The notes: generated from the sequence alone by a model not told the origin. Shown: positions 1 through 9,180, counted from the first letter of the stretch. The stretch: 50,946 nucleotides of DNA from an uncultured Eubacterium sp. (GCA_900542875.1 UQPH01000006.1:1-50946), one strand, 5' to 3'. A program made the numbers and translations.

Positions 1-48
1 TGACTTTTTCAAACGGTCGTTGGAACTATTGATAACGAGGTATTTTAA

Positions 49-1476
49 GTGGATAAGTATAAAAAGCTGGCAGCCAATACGGTGATTTTTGCAATAAGTA
101 AATTTTCCTCCAGTGTGCTGTCTTTCCTTTTGATGCCGTATGTTACGGCAAAACTTGTCAGTTCCGACTATTCTACGGCGGATTTGATTCAGCAGACTGC
201 AAATGTTCTTATTCCCATAGTATTTTTGCAGATTAACAGTGCGGCTTTGCGTTTTGCTCTCGATAAGGAGTCGGATAAAACAAGCGTCTTTACAGTCGGC
301 TTGCGTACAACGATTGAGGGATTTTTGGTATTTCTTATTTTTTATTATCCGATAACGCTGATAAGGCTTAACGATACGCCGCTGGGCGATTATGCACCGC
401 TTATTTATGTTTTTGTTCTTGTTTCGGGAACAAGACAACTTTGCCAGCAGTTCGTTCGTGGCTGCGGTTATGTTAAACTTTATGCTTTTGACGGTATTCT
501 TGCAACGGCTACTACTCTTCTGTTTAATCTTTTGTTCCTCGGTCCCTTTAATTGGGGCGTTTACGGCTATGTCATCGCAATTATTGCGTCCGACGCCTGC
601 TCGATTATTTTCCTCTTTATAGGTGCTAAACTTTGGAAAAATGTAACCTTTAAGAGATTGCCGAGTAACGCAAGAAAAGAAATGCTTAAATACAGCATTC
701 CCATGGTTCCGTCAATCATCCTTTGGTGGATTACTAATGTCTCCGACAGATATATGGTCACTTATTTTGTCGGTGCGAGCGAGAACGGTCTTTATACCGC
801 CGCATCGAAAATTCCCAATTTCGTGATTCTTTTTTCCACCGTGTTCATTGACGCTTGGCAACTCAGTGCCGTTGACGAGTATGACAGCGACAGCAGGGAA
901 GCGTTCTTTACAAAGGTGTTCAGGGTTTACTCGGGAGGTATTTTTGTCGTTGCCTCTGCATTGATTTTCTTCTGCCGAATTATTACTAAGATTTTGGTTG
1001 ATGACAGTTACTTTAACTCGTGGAAATTCGTTCCCGTGTTGATTATCGCTACCTCTTTCTCGTGCCTCGTTAATTTCCTTGCCTCTGTTTATATGGCGGA
1101 GAAGAAGTCATTTATGGGCATGGTAACGGCTCTTTCGGGTGCAATTACAAATATTGTGCTTAATTTTGTTCTTATCCCGATTATGGGTGCAACAGGTGCG
1201 GCGGTCGCTACGGTTGTTTCCTTTGTTGTAGTGTTTGTTTTCAGAGGATTTAACACCCATAAATATGTAAAAATTGATTTTAAGCTGCCTGTTCTTATAT
1301 CGGAAACGGTTATTATAGTTGCTCAATGTGCAATTATGATAGTTATGGAGTCGGGTGCGGTTATGTACGCCCTCGAGGCGGTGCTTTGCGTTCTTATGCT
1401 TTTGCTTAACTTTAAGCAGATTAAGGAACTTGCATCTCTTTTACTTTCAAAATTTTTCCATAAAAAAGCAGATTAG
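49..1476 (+). CDS. Polysaccharide flippase (MATE/Wzx-like)
   Basis: A 475-residue integral membrane protein of the oligosaccharide flippase superfamily. It begins with a lysine-containing amphipathic start and then alternates hydrophobic segments along its whole length, which fits 12-14 membrane helices, and it ends in a short basic tail. Such proteins move lipid-linked sugar units across the cytoplasmic membrane for capsule, teichoic or exopolysaccharide assembly. The start is a GTG with an ACGAGG ribosome binding site 8 bases upstream. The few bases before it contain stop codons in all frames and probably hold the end of another gene cut by the window edge, so this may be the last gene of a polysaccharide operon. 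Two terminator-like hairpins follow. The substrate cannot be told from sequence. A MurJ-type lipid II flippase is less likely, because family members of this length with such a diverged sequence usually sit in polysaccharide loci. Confidence 0.75.
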   Translation: MDKYKKLAANTVIFAISKFSSSVLSFLLMPYVTAKLVSSDYSTADLIQQTANVLIPIVFLQINSAALRFALDKESDKTSVFTVGLRTTIEGFLVFLIFYYPITLIRLNDTPLGDYAPLIYVFVLVSGTRQLCQQFVRGCGYVKLYAFDGILATATTLLFNLLFLGPFNWGVYGYVIAIIASDACSIIFLFIGAKLWKNVTFKRLPSNARKEMLKYSIPMVPSIILWWITNVSDRYMVTYFVGASENGLYTAASKIPNFVILFSTVFIDAWQLSAVDEYDSDSREAFFTKVFRVYSGGIFVVASALIFFCRIITKILVDDSYFNSWKFVPVLIIATSFSCLVNFLASVYMAEKKSFMGMVTALSGAITNIVLNFVLIPIMGATGAAVATVVSFVVVFVFRGFNTHKYVKIDFKLPVLISETVIIVAQCAIMIVMESGAVMYALEAVLCVLMLLLNFKQIKELASLLLSKFFHKKAD

Positions 1477-1529
1477 TTTTGTAACGCACCGCATAAGTGT
1501 TTATTCCTTATGCAGTGAGTTCACTTACA

Positions 1530-1595
1530 GCGATTGTCGGTATATTTTCGATAATCGCTTTTTTGCCTCTTTGGTATTGCAAAAAGGCATTTTTT
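1530..1595 (+). terminator. Tandem intrinsic terminators after the flippase gene
   Basis: The first hairpin has 10-bp arms at 1530-1539 and 1549-1558 (one G-U pair), followed by six T. A second stem, 1564-1572 with 1581-1589 (one mismatch), is followed by another T run at 1590-1595. The second stem overlaps the -35 box of the next promoter. Confidence 0.8.
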
Positions 1596-1605
1596 AGTGT
1601 ATAAT
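1577..1605 (+). promoter_or_regulatory. Promoter of the glycogen phosphorylase operon
   Basis: -35 TTGCAA (1577-1582), a 17-base spacer, and -10 TATAAT (1600-1605) preceded by TG at 1598-1599. The latter lies one base off the canonical TGn position. The fit to a vegetative sigma-A promoter is very good. Confidence 0.8.
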
Positions 1606-1660
1606 GAACAAAGTGTATATAAAAATTACTTATATTTCAAAATAATTTTGGAGGATTTGT

Positions 1661-4207
1661 ATGAAAACTTCTATTTCTACATCACAAGCAAAGAGACTTA
1701 TCACCGATAAGCTTTCACATTTTTTCGGCGTATCGCCGTCAGATGCTACGGATGAGCAGTTTTATAAAGCTGTTGCTATGATTGTTCGTGACAGGCTCAG
1801 TCAGCAAAACAGCGAATTCAGACATATTGCAAAAGGACAGGATTCAAAGCAGATTTACTATCTGTGTATGGAATTTCTTATGGGCAGGTCGCTTAAGAAT
1901 AATCTTTATAACCTCGGACTCATCTCCGTGTTTAACGACGCACTTGCATCAATGGGCGTAAAACTCGATAATCTTTACGAACTTGAGCCGGACGCAGGAC
2001 TCGGAAACGGCGGACTCGGTCGTCTTGCGGCTTGCTATCTTGACGGCCTCGCAACGGACGGTTTTCAGTCTATGGGTTACTCTCTCAGATATGAAGCCGG
2101 TATTTTTAAGCAGAAACTTATTGACGGCTGGCAGACGGAACTTCCCGATTTTTGGCTTCCGGGCGGCGAGGTTTGGCTCGTACCCCGTGAGGAGCGTTCC
2201 TGCAAGGTTTATTTTGAAGGACATATTGAGGATTCGTGGGACGGCGATTTCCACCATGTAGCGCATAAGGACGCAAATATTGTTGAGGCTGTGCCTTACG
2301 ATATGTATGTATCGGGCAAGGGCGAGGGAGTTTCCCGCCTAAGACTGTGGGCGGCAAAGAAGCCCGAACTTGATATGACTCTCTTTAATGAGGGCTCGTA
2401 TATGAAGGCTATGGAACAGTCCGCTATGGCGGAGGCTATTACAAAAATTCTTTATCCTGCCGATAATTCTCCCGAGGGCAAGTCTCTCAGACTTCGTCAG
2501 CAGTATTTCCTTGTTTCCGCTTCAATTCAGGATATTATTCAGCGTCACCTTACAAAGTACGGCACTCTTGATAATCTTCCCGATAAGGTTGCAATTCATA
2601 TTAATGATACCCACCCGACTATGGCTATTCCCGAACTTATGCGTATTATGCTCGACGAATGCGGCTACGGCTGGGATGATGCGTGGTCTATCGTAAGTCG
2701 TACCGTTGCTTATACAAACCATACGGTTATGAAAGAAGCACTTGAGTGCTGGAGCGAGGAACTTTATTCCCGACTTCTCCCTCGTATTTATCAGATTACT
2801 AAGGAAATTGATAATCGCTTTAGAGCGTATATTTGGTCGGTTACTCACGATGCGGATAAGGTTGAGCGTATGGCTGTTGTATCAAACGGCGTCATTCGTA
2901 TGGCTAATCTTTGCGTAATCGGTTCTCACAGCGTAAACGGTGTGTCCGCTTTGCACAGTGAAATTCTTAAAGAAACCGTATTTAATGATTTCTATAATAT
3001 CACTCCCGATAAGTTTACCAACGTTACTAACGGTATTGCATTCCGCCGTTGGATTTGTCAGGCTAATCCCGAACTTACCGATTACATTACTTCCCTTATC
3101 GGAGACGGATTTATCACAAAGAGCGACGAACTCTTAAAACTTCGTAAGTTTACAGACGATAAAAAGGTTCTTGCCCGTCTTGACGAAATTAAGCACGATA
3201 ATAAGGTACGCTTTGCAAAACTTATCAAAAAGCGTAACGGAGTGGATATTAACCCCGATTCTATTTTTGATGTTCAGGTTAAGAGACTCCACGAGTATAA
3301 AAGACAGCAACTTAATGTCCTTAATATTATTTCGGAATATCTTATGCTTAAAGAAAATCCGAACGCAGATTATTATCCAAAGACCTATATCTTCGCATCG
3401 AAAGCGGCTCCCGGCTACTTTATGGCGAAGAAGATTATCGAACTTATTGATGCACTCTCTAAGGTCATCAATAACGACCCCGATGTTCAGGGTAAACTGA
3501 AAGTTGTATTTCTCGAGGATTATAATGTATCTCTTGCCGAAGTGCTTATGCCTGCCGCAGATATAAGCGAGCAGATTTCACTTGCGGGAACCGAGGCTTC
3601 GGGTACAGGTAATATGAAACTTATGCTCAACGGCGCAATTACTCTCGGAACTCTCGACGGTGCAAATGTAGAGATTTTCGACGCTGTTGGAGAGGATAAT
3701 ATTTATATCTTCGGCATGAAAACGCCTGAGGTTAATCAGCTTAAAAATTCAGGCTACAACCCTCAAACTTATATTCATAATAACGAAACTCTTGCTAAGG
3801 CGATGGCATTTATCCAAAACGGCGTAAACGGTAAGAAATTTGATGAGATTTACTACTCTCTTCTTAATACCGACCCGTATATGGCACTTGCTGATTTTAC
3901 CGATTATCAGAGAGCACAAAAGCAAATTTCCGAGGCTTACGCCGACAGAGAGAAATTTGTCAAGATGTCTCTTATGAACATTTCGGGAGCAGGCGTGTTC
4001 TCTGCCGACCGCTCCATTATGGATTATGCAAATCTTATTTGGCACACAAAGCCTGTTCAGTTCCCAAAGACCGAGCCGAAAGCAGAGAAGAAAGCACCTG
4101 CTAAAAAAGCCGAGTCAAAAGCAGAGAAGAAAACTCCTGCTAAAAAAGCCGAGCCGAAAGCAGAAAAGAAAACTTCAGTAAAATCAAAGTCTAAGTCAAA
4201 GAAATAA
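1661..4207 (+). CDS. glgP: Glycogen/starch/maltodextrin phosphorylase
   Basis: Cytoplasmic GT35 phosphorylase that releases glucose-1-phosphate from alpha-1,4-glucan ends. The family blocks are all present: the GRSLKNNLYNLG-type N-terminal block, the GNGGLGRLAACYLD motif, and the pyridoxal-phosphate segment EASGTGNMK, with the PLP lysine at residue 653. The catalytic core ends near residue 797, at about the family's usual length. After it comes an unusual tail of roughly 50 residues rich in Lys, Ala, Pro and Glu, made of a 13-residue repeat (39 bp in DNA, 4071-4187). The start ATG follows GGAGGA at 1650-1655. It is the first gene of a transcript with the GH13 enzyme 5 bases downstream, a pairing that fits joint breakdown of glycogen or maltodextrins. 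Confidence 0.97.
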   Translation: MKTSISTSQAKRLITDKLSHFFGVSPSDATDEQFYKAVAMIVRDRLSQQNSEFRHIAKGQDSKQIYYLCMEFLMGRSLKNNLYNLGLISVFNDALASMGVKLDNLYELEPDAGLGNGGLGRLAACYLDGLATDGFQSMGYSLRYEAGIFKQKLIDGWQTELPDFWLPGGEVWLVPREERSCKVYFEGHIEDSWDGDFHHVAHKDANIVEAVPYDMYVSGKGEGVSRLRLWAAKKPELDMTLFNEGSYMKAMEQSAMAEAITKILYPADNSPEGKSLRLRQQYFLVSASIQDIIQRHLTKYGTLDNLPDKVAIHINDTHPTMAIPELMRIMLDECGYGWDDAWSIVSRTVAYTNHTVMKEALECWSEELYSRLLPRIYQITKEIDNRFRAYIWSVTHDADKVERMAVVSNGVIRMANLCVIGSHSVNGVSALHSEILKETVFNDFYNITPDKFTNVTNGIAFRRWICQANPELTDYITSLIGDGFITKSDELLKLRKFTDDKKVLARLDEIKHDNKVRFAKLIKKRNGVDINPDSIFDVQVKRLHEYKRQQLNVLNIISEYLMLKENPNADYYPKTYIFASKAAPGYFMAKKIIELIDALSKVINNDPDVQGKLKVVFLEDYNVSLAEVLMPAADISEQISLAGTEASGTGNMKLMLNGAITLGTLDGANVEIFDAVGEDNIYIFGMKTPEVNQLKNSGYNPQTYIHNNETLAKAMAFIQNGVNGKKFDEIYYSLLNTDPYMALADFTDYQRAQKQISEAYADREKFVKMSLMNISGAGVFSADRSIMDYANLIWHTKPVQFPKTEPKAEKKAPAKKAESKAEKKTPAKKAEPKAEKKTSVKSKSKSKK
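4071..4187 (+). repeat. 39-bp tandem repeat encoding the Lys/Ala/Pro tail of GlgP
   Basis: Two near-identical 39-bp units (4071-4109 and 4110-4148) and a third, diverged unit from 4149. All are in frame and encode a 13-residue repeat containing KAEKK and PAKKA. This is histone H1-like low-complexity coding DNA, not an intergenic repeat. Confidence 0.9.
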
Positions 4208-4212
4208 TTTTT

Positions 4213-6075
4213 ATGGATATTTTTAATTCAAGAAATACCGATTATAAAGACAAGGTGAGAGCTATCGCCTGCAACGAAAAGGTTAAGCTCCGCCTTGTAC
4301 TGCCTCGCTCAATGTCTTGCAGTGGGGCTTTTCTTTGCGTTCATAAGGAAAATGAGCAGGAGGTTTCCTACTCTATGTTTTGGGCGGGAATGTGCGGCGA
4401 TGATCATGAGTACTGGGAACTGCATTTTGTTGCCGACACCCCCGGACTTTATTGGTATCACTTTAAGTTGCAAACCCCGTGGGGTAATTCCTTTGTGCAT
4501 AATGTCGGTCACGGACTCGGTGATTTCGCACCGTACGGAAATGATTTTCAGCAGACTGTTTACGACCCTGATTTTACAACTCCGGAGTGGCTCAAGGGCG
4601 GACTTATATATCAGATTTTTCCCGACAGATTTTATAATTCAAAAAAGAAAAAAACAGGTGTTCGACAGAGCCGTGTTCTTCGCAAATGGGGAGAGGAGCC
4701 ATTTTGGAAAGAAGAGCAGATGAACGGACTTTGGAATAACGATTATTTCGGCGGTGACCTTTTCGGTATAGAACAAAAACTTCCTTATCTGAAAGATTTG
4801 GGCGTAACCTGTATTTATCTCAATCCTGTATTTGAGGCAAATTCAAATCACAGATACGATACCGCCGATTATGAAAAGATAGACCCGCTTTTGGGTGATG
4901 AGCAGGATTTGAAAAATCTTTGCCGTGTCGCAAAAGAGGAGTACGGCATTTCGATTATATTGGACGGAGTGTTCAGCCATACAGGCTGTGACAGTAAATA
5001 TTTTAATATGTACTCAAATTATGACAGCGTGGGTGCATATAACAGCAAAGACAGTCCGTATTACAGTTGGTACAAGTTCATTAATTATCCCAATGAATAC
5101 GATTCGTGGTGGGGAATTAAACTCCTCCCCGAGGTCAAGGAAGAGGACGAAAGTTATCGTGAGTATATTTGCGGCGAAAACGGCATACTTCGTAAGTGGC
5201 TTCGCTGCGGAATTGCGGGCTGGAGACTCGATGTTGCCGATGAACTGCCCGATGTTTTTCTTGATGATTTGAGAAAGGCGGTTAAGCAAGAAAATCCCGA
5301 TGCCGTAATTATCGGCGAGGTGTGGGAGGACGCCACCACAAAATTTGCCTACGGAAAGCGCAGAAGATATTTGCTGGGCGAGCAACTTGACAGCGTTATG
5401 AATTATCCTTTTGCGGACGCTGTGCTTAATTTTGTCAGATTTCCAAACGCTAATGCGTTTTTTGACAGCGTTATGTCAGTTGTGGAAAATTATCCGCCGC
5501 AGGTTACAAATGTGCTGATGAATCATATCGGCACTCACGATACCGAAAGGGCAATCAGCCGCCTTGCGGGCGAGAATTGCAAGGGCTACGGCAGACAGTG
5601 GCAACACGAGCATGACAGACTCGGCGAGTATGAATATCTAAAAGGCGTTTCTATGATGAAAATTGCGTCTCTTATTCAGTATACTCTCCCCGGCGTTCCG
5701 TCACTTTATTACGGTGACGAGGCAGGTATGCAGGGACTTCGTGACCCATTTAACCGTGAATGTATGAATTGGGATAAGCCGAATGAGGAACTTCACAGAT
5801 GGTATAAACGACTCGGTGAAATTCGTATGGGCTGTAAGGTTTTTGCCCACGGCGAGTTCGTTCCCGTGTATTCAAATCATAAGACGATAGCATATCTCAG
5901 AAGCGACGAGGACAGCGAGGTGCTTGTTGCCGTAAATCTTGATGATACTGATGTTGATATTTTTGTCGGCGAGCAGTGGGATAACAGTTATAATTTCTTT
6001 GACGCAAAAGCGGAGAACGGCTATATCCATCTTGAACCGACCAGATATACCATGCTGACCCGAGTGAAACAGTAA
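4213..6075 (+). CDS. GH13 neopullulanase/cyclomaltodextrinase-like alpha-glucanase
   Basis: A 620-residue glycoside hydrolase family 13 enzyme. An N-terminal beta-rich domain (about residues 1-125, similar in placement to CBM34-type domains) precedes the (beta/alpha)8 barrel, which opens with GLIYQIFPDRF. The catalytic residues are all present: nucleophile Asp340 in GWRLDVADE, acid/base Glu369 in IGEVWED, and transition-state Asp443 in GTHDTE. A C-terminal beta domain closes the protein. It should hydrolyse alpha-1,4 links (perhaps also some alpha-1,6) in maltodextrins, cyclodextrins or pullulan. No signal peptide is visible, so it acts in the cytoplasm beside GlgP. The gap to glgP is only 5 bases and no good Shine-Dalgarno lies before the ATG, so translational coupling is likely. 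The exact subfamily is uncertain. Confidence 0.92.
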   Translation: MDIFNSRNTDYKDKVRAIACNEKVKLRLVLPRSMSCSGAFLCVHKENEQEVSYSMFWAGMCGDDHEYWELHFVADTPGLYWYHFKLQTPWGNSFVHNVGHGLGDFAPYGNDFQQTVYDPDFTTPEWLKGGLIYQIFPDRFYNSKKKKTGVRQSRVLRKWGEEPFWKEEQMNGLWNNDYFGGDLFGIEQKLPYLKDLGVTCIYLNPVFEANSNHRYDTADYEKIDPLLGDEQDLKNLCRVAKEEYGISIILDGVFSHTGCDSKYFNMYSNYDSVGAYNSKDSPYYSWYKFINYPNEYDSWWGIKLLPEVKEEDESYREYICGENGILRKWLRCGIAGWRLDVADELPDVFLDDLRKAVKQENPDAVIIGEVWEDATTKFAYGKRRRYLLGEQLDSVMNYPFADAVLNFVRFPNANAFFDSVMSVVENYPPQVTNVLMNHIGTHDTERAISRLAGENCKGYGRQWQHEHDRLGEYEYLKGVSMMKIASLIQYTLPGVPSLYYGDEAGMQGLRDPFNRECMNWDKPNEELHRWYKRLGEIRMGCKVFAHGEFVPVYSNHKTIAYLRSDEDSEVLVAVNLDDTDVDIFVGEQWDNSYNFFDAKAENGYIHLEPTRYTMLTRVKQ

Positions 6076-6085
6076 AATAATTTTG

Positions 6086-6117
6086 TAAAGAGCGTTTTTT
6101 GCGCTCTTTATTTTTTT
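6086..6117 (+). terminator. Terminator of the glgP-GH13 operon
   Basis: Perfect 9-bp stem (6086-6094 with 6102-6110), 7-base loop, then seven T. Confidence 0.92.
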
Positions 6118-6157
6118 GCAAAATGATAAAATTTATTTGAAATTTGATAAATTTTTA

Positions 6158-6186
6158 TTGACAAACGATAAATTCCGTGTTATAAA
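6158..6186 (+). promoter_or_regulatory. Promoter of the DUF2975 operon
   Basis: Consensus -35 TTGACA (6158-6163), a 17-base spacer, and -10 TATAAA (6181-6186). The start codon lies about 30 bases downstream. Confidence 0.85.
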
Positions 6187-6217
6187 TGTTACAGAATATA
6201 CCAATGGAGGAATAATT

Positions 6218-6697
6218 ATGTATAATGATAAAACCACAGTCGCACTTAAAGTGATAATAAAATTTTGTTACGTAGGTCTTGCTTTGGCTCTCATTTTTTT
6301 GTATTTATTGCAGTACCTCGGAGCGCACGGCACAACCTGGATTTACGGAGTGGAAATGAAGTATTATATTGTTCTTTATTCGTTTGCCCTCTCCGTGCCT
6401 GCCGGTTATGTGGCGCTCGCCTTTATAGATAAACTTTTGACCGTAGTCAGACAAGACGAGGTGTTCGGTGAAAAAACGATAAAATACCTTGATATTATCA
6501 GCATTTGCTGTCTTTGTGCAACCGCTGTCGGAATAGGCTCGGTTGTTACTTCCGTTATTTTGCATATAGATACCTATGTAGTTATGTTCTTTATGATTGC
6601 CATGGGTGAGTTGTTTATGGCTTTGCTGCTGAAAGTTGTTAAAAAGGTATTTTCTAAAGCAATCGAACTCAAAGAAGAAAACGATTTGACTGTGTGA
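6218..6697 (+). CDS. DUF2975 family membrane protein
   Basis: A 159-residue protein with four predicted membrane helices, roughly residues 8-30, 47-68, 87-110 and 117-140, and a charged C-terminal tail. Layout and sequence fit DUF2975. Its members are small membrane proteins of unknown role, usually encoded next to a short Cro/CI-type regulator exactly as here. I placed the start at the ATG after GGAGG at 6206-6210; the open frame extends further upstream, but that part would overlap the terminator and promoter. The promoter at 6158-6186 supports this start. Function is unknown; the constant pairing with a DNA-binding protein suggests a membrane partner of the regulator. Confidence 0.75.
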   Translation: MYNDKTTVALKVIIKFCYVGLALALIFLYLLQYLGAHGTTWIYGVEMKYYIVLYSFALSVPAGYVALAFIDKLLTVVRQDEVFGEKTIKYLDIISICCLCATAVGIGSVVTSVILHIDTYVVMFFMIAMGELFMALLLKVVKKVFSKAIELKEENDLTV

Positions 6698-6707
6698 GGT
6701 GGTTGCC

Positions 6708-6914
6708 GTGATAGTAGTAAATCTTGATGTTATGCTCGCAAAAAGAAAAATATCTTCGGGCGAGCTCGCTGCAAGAATTGGTATAACGCAGGCTAATCTT
6801 TCCATACTTAAAACAGGAAAGGCTAAGGCTGTACGATTTTCGACCATGGACGCAATCTGCCGTGAACTCGATTGCAACGTTGGGGATATACTCGAATACA
6901 GAGAGGATGAGTGA
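6708..6914 (+). CDS. Small XRE-family HTH regulator (YozG-like)
   Basis: A 68-residue protein made almost wholly of one Cro/CI helix-turn-helix (SSGELAARIGITQANLS, followed by a segment carrying a Cys-Asn at the end of helix 5). It is the type commonly paired with DUF2975 proteins. The preferred start is the GTG at 6708 (Met-Ile-Val-Val-Asn-Leu-Asp), with GAGGTGG at 6696-6702. An in-frame GTG at 6699 lies inside that Shine-Dalgarno and is unlikely. It begins 10 bases after the DUF2975 stop and is followed closely by the next membrane gene. It probably regulates its own operon, since no other target is visible. Confidence 0.85.
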   Translation: MIVVNLDVMLAKRKISSGELAARIGITQANLSILKTGKAKAVRFSTMDAICRELDCNVGDILEYREDE

Positions 6915-6918
6915 TTTT

Positions 6919-8790
6919 ATGAATAATAACTTTAATAATAATCAGCAAAATTTTGTGCCGCCTCAGCAGACGGTTTATAATTCGCCGCAGAATCTCATGC
7001 CGACCGTTGCACCGCAATATGTTTCGGCTAAACCTAAAAAGGTATATTCTCCGCTTGAAAAAAAGGATAAACGGTTTTTGCCTTTGTTTTTAATTCCCGC
7101 TTTGATACTTGCTGATTTTTTGGCAACCTCTGGTTTTAAGTTTAATTTGGAGTTTACGGTTTTTTACTTTGTTCAGTTTATAGTTTCTGCAATTTATTTG
7201 TATGATAAAAAAATTAAGCCCTCGGCATTTACAATTTGTTGCGGCACACTTTCGCTTCTCGGAAGCGTTACCTTTACTCTCTTCAGCGACGGACTAATTA
7301 ATTTTTTTATGCTTGTTTTGGTCGGCGGTCTTTATGGCTTGTTCTGCCTCGGCTTGAGCGGTAAATTTACTGCCGATACGGGAAGCTATCGCATAATGCT
7401 CGACTTGATATTCGACACTCTTGTCAGACCGTTTAAGTCGTTTTCTTGTCTTATCGGTGCTCTAAAAGCAGGGGATAAAAAAGAAAAGAAAAATCTTTCG
7501 GCTATTTTCGGTATTCTTCTTGCCGTGCCTGTGCTTTTGGTGGTAGTTCCGCTTTTGATTAAATCCGATGCGGCATTTGAGGGACTTGTAAAGGGCTTGA
7601 GTGAAAATGTCATTTCGCTTATAATCAGACTTGTTTTGGTGGTTTTCATTCTGCCGTATTTTGTATCATATGCGTATTCTAAGAGTACTGCCGATTTTGT
7701 AAAGCCGTCGCATAAAAGAATTAAAAGAAAATCTGTGCCTTACTCTGCCGGTATATCATTTTTGTGTGTTATTTCGATAGTTTATGCTGTCTTTATTTTT
7801 TCACAGCTTGCGTATTTTTTCAGTGCCTTTTCGGGTGTCTTGCCGGAGGGGTATACGCTCACCGCATCTGCGTTTGCAAGACGAGGCTTTTTTGAAATGT
7901 TTGCAATCTGTTGTATTAATATTGCCGTTGTTTCTGCTGTGCTTGCATTGTGTAAGAGAAACGAGGAGGGCGAGGTTCCTCTTTCGATTAAGCTCTTGTC
8001 GCTTTTTATATCGGTGTTTGATTTTGTTTTGCTGATTAGTGCTGCCGCAAAAATGGTTATGAATGTAAGACAATATGATTTGAGCAGAAACAGAGTGCTT
8101 GTTTGCACCTTTATGCTTATGATTGCTGTTGTCCTCGTGTTCTTCACCGTTCATATTTTTTCGCCTAAGGTGCCTTATATGAGGAGCGTTGTTATCATTT
8201 GCAGTGTGATTTTCATCGCAATGTCTTATTCCGATATCAATTCACGCATCGCAGAGTATAATGTCAGAGAATACAAAAATTCCGGTATAAGCTCTCAAAT
8301 TGATATTGATTTTCTTGAGGGCTTGGGAAGCGGTGCAGTCGAATCGTTGATTATGGTGTCTAACGATAAGAATAAAGCGTATGCGGATACCGCAACAGAT
8401 GCCCTTATCTTAATGAAAAGAACAAAGTTCAGGCTTGATTTTGACGAAAACGCTCATGTTAAGCTTCACGACTGGCGTAGCTTTAATCTTTCAAATTATA
8501 AGGCAATGAAGGCTATCGAGGAAAATTGCGAAATGCTAAAGGAGCATAATTATGAAAGATATTTGCAATATTTAGGTAAAAACCCGTTGTATGACAGCAA
8601 TAACGGCTATCGCCGGTATGACGAGGATGACACCTACGGTTATGATTATCAAAACGAATTTGATGCTCAAAATTCGGATGGCTATATTTCAGAAGATAAT
8701 TATGCTTTTCAAAGCGATTATGACGAACCGTCTCTTTCAAATTATTATGACAGTAATTCGATAAATGCAATGACTGCCGTTTTGGCTTAA
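6919..8790 (+). CDS. Large polytopic membrane protein, DUF4153/DUF4173-like
   Basis: About 623 residues. An Asn/Gln/Pro-rich cytoplasmic N-terminus (about residues 1-45) is followed by a block of about 10-12 hydrophobic segments. The C-terminal half has a soluble region, ending in a very acidic, Tyr/Asp/Asn-rich tail. The general build matches DUF4153/DUF4173 proteins of Firmicutes, whose function is unknown. Two ATGs are possible: 6907, which overlaps the regulator stop, and 6919. GAGAGG at 6901-6906 touches the first and sits 12 bases before the second, so 6919 is chosen weakly. It is the third gene of the DUF2975-XRE operon, which makes it a candidate member of the same envelope-associated module. 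Confidence 0.65.
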   Translation: MNNNFNNNQQNFVPPQQTVYNSPQNLMPTVAPQYVSAKPKKVYSPLEKKDKRFLPLFLIPALILADFLATSGFKFNLEFTVFYFVQFIVSAIYLYDKKIKPSAFTICCGTLSLLGSVTFTLFSDGLINFFMLVLVGGLYGLFCLGLSGKFTADTGSYRIMLDLIFDTLVRPFKSFSCLIGALKAGDKKEKKNLSAIFGILLAVPVLLVVVPLLIKSDAAFEGLVKGLSENVISLIIRLVLVVFILPYFVSYAYSKSTADFVKPSHKRIKRKSVPYSAGISFLCVISIVYAVFIFSQLAYFFSAFSGVLPEGYTLTASAFARRGFFEMFAICCINIAVVSAVLALCKRNEEGEVPLSIKLLSLFISVFDFVLLISAAAKMVMNVRQYDLSRNRVLVCTFMLMIAVVLVFFTVHIFSPKVPYMRSVVIICSVIFIAMSYSDINSRIAEYNVREYKNSGISSQIDIDFLEGLGSGAVESLIMVSNDKNKAYADTATDALILMKRTKFRLDFDENAHVKLHDWRSFNLSNYKAMKAIEENCEMLKEHNYERYLQYLGKNPLYDSNNGYRRYDEDDTYGYDYQNEFDAQNSDGYISEDNYAFQSDYDEPSLSNYYDSNSINAMTAVLA

Positions 8791-8855
8791 AAACCTTGAT
8801 TTTTGGGCATATTTTCATTTGTTGATTACAATTTTGTAATGTGACGATTTTTTAC

Positions 8856-8884
8856 TTTACTTAGTAAATGTTTTGAGTTATAAT
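8856..8884 (+). promoter_or_regulatory. Promoter of the ACP-MBOAT-SGNH operon, with palindrome over -35
   Basis: -35 TTTACT (8856-8861), a 17-base spacer, and -10 TATAAT (8879-8884). A perfect 6+1+6 inverted repeat, TTTACTTAGTAAA (8856-8868), covers the -35 box and could be an operator. Confidence 0.65.
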
Positions 8885-8949
8885 ATCAATGTTAAAAAAG
8901 CGGATAATGTATTTTCGCTTTCAAAATTTGAGAAAGAGGGTATAATTTT

Positions 8950-9180
8950 ATGGAAAAAATTATTGAGATTATCGAAGGACTTAAACCGGGTGTTACAGTA
9001 GACGAAAACACCAAATTGCTTGATGAGCATGTTATTGACTCACTTGCTATGATTACTCTTGTTTCGGAACTTTGCGACGAGTTTGATGTTGATATTACCG
9101 CTAAGGACATCGTTCCCGAAAATTTTGCAACTGTTAAAGACATCAAAAACTTAATAGACAGACTTGAAGACGAAGACTGA
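8950..9180 (+). CDS. Acyl carrier protein, DltC-like
   Basis: A 76-residue acidic four-helix carrier protein. The phosphopantetheine attachment serine is in VIDSLAMITL. It begins after AGAGGG and sits 19 bases before the MBOAT gene. In known systems such carriers hold an activated acyl or D-alanyl group as a thioester and pass it to the membrane acyltransferase. In the dlt pathway the partner is D-alanyl carrier protein (DltC). No DltA-like adenylating ligase is encoded in the window, so the loaded group is unknown: D-alanine if DltA lies elsewhere, or another acyl group. It could also be a general ACP paralogue, but the operon argues for a dedicated role. Confidence 0.88.
   Translation: MEKIIEIIEGLKPGVTVDENTKLLDEHVIDSLAMITLVSELCDEFDVDITAKDIVPENFATVKDIKNLIDRLEDED

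Noticed and set aside
4071..4187. Repeat as a CRISPR or intergenic repeat
   Set aside because: The units are directly adjacent without spacers, are in frame, and encode the GlgP tail.
6116..6217. Longer N-terminus for the DUF2975 protein
   Set aside because: The extra codons overlap the terminator tail and a consensus promoter; GGAGG precedes the ATG at 6218.
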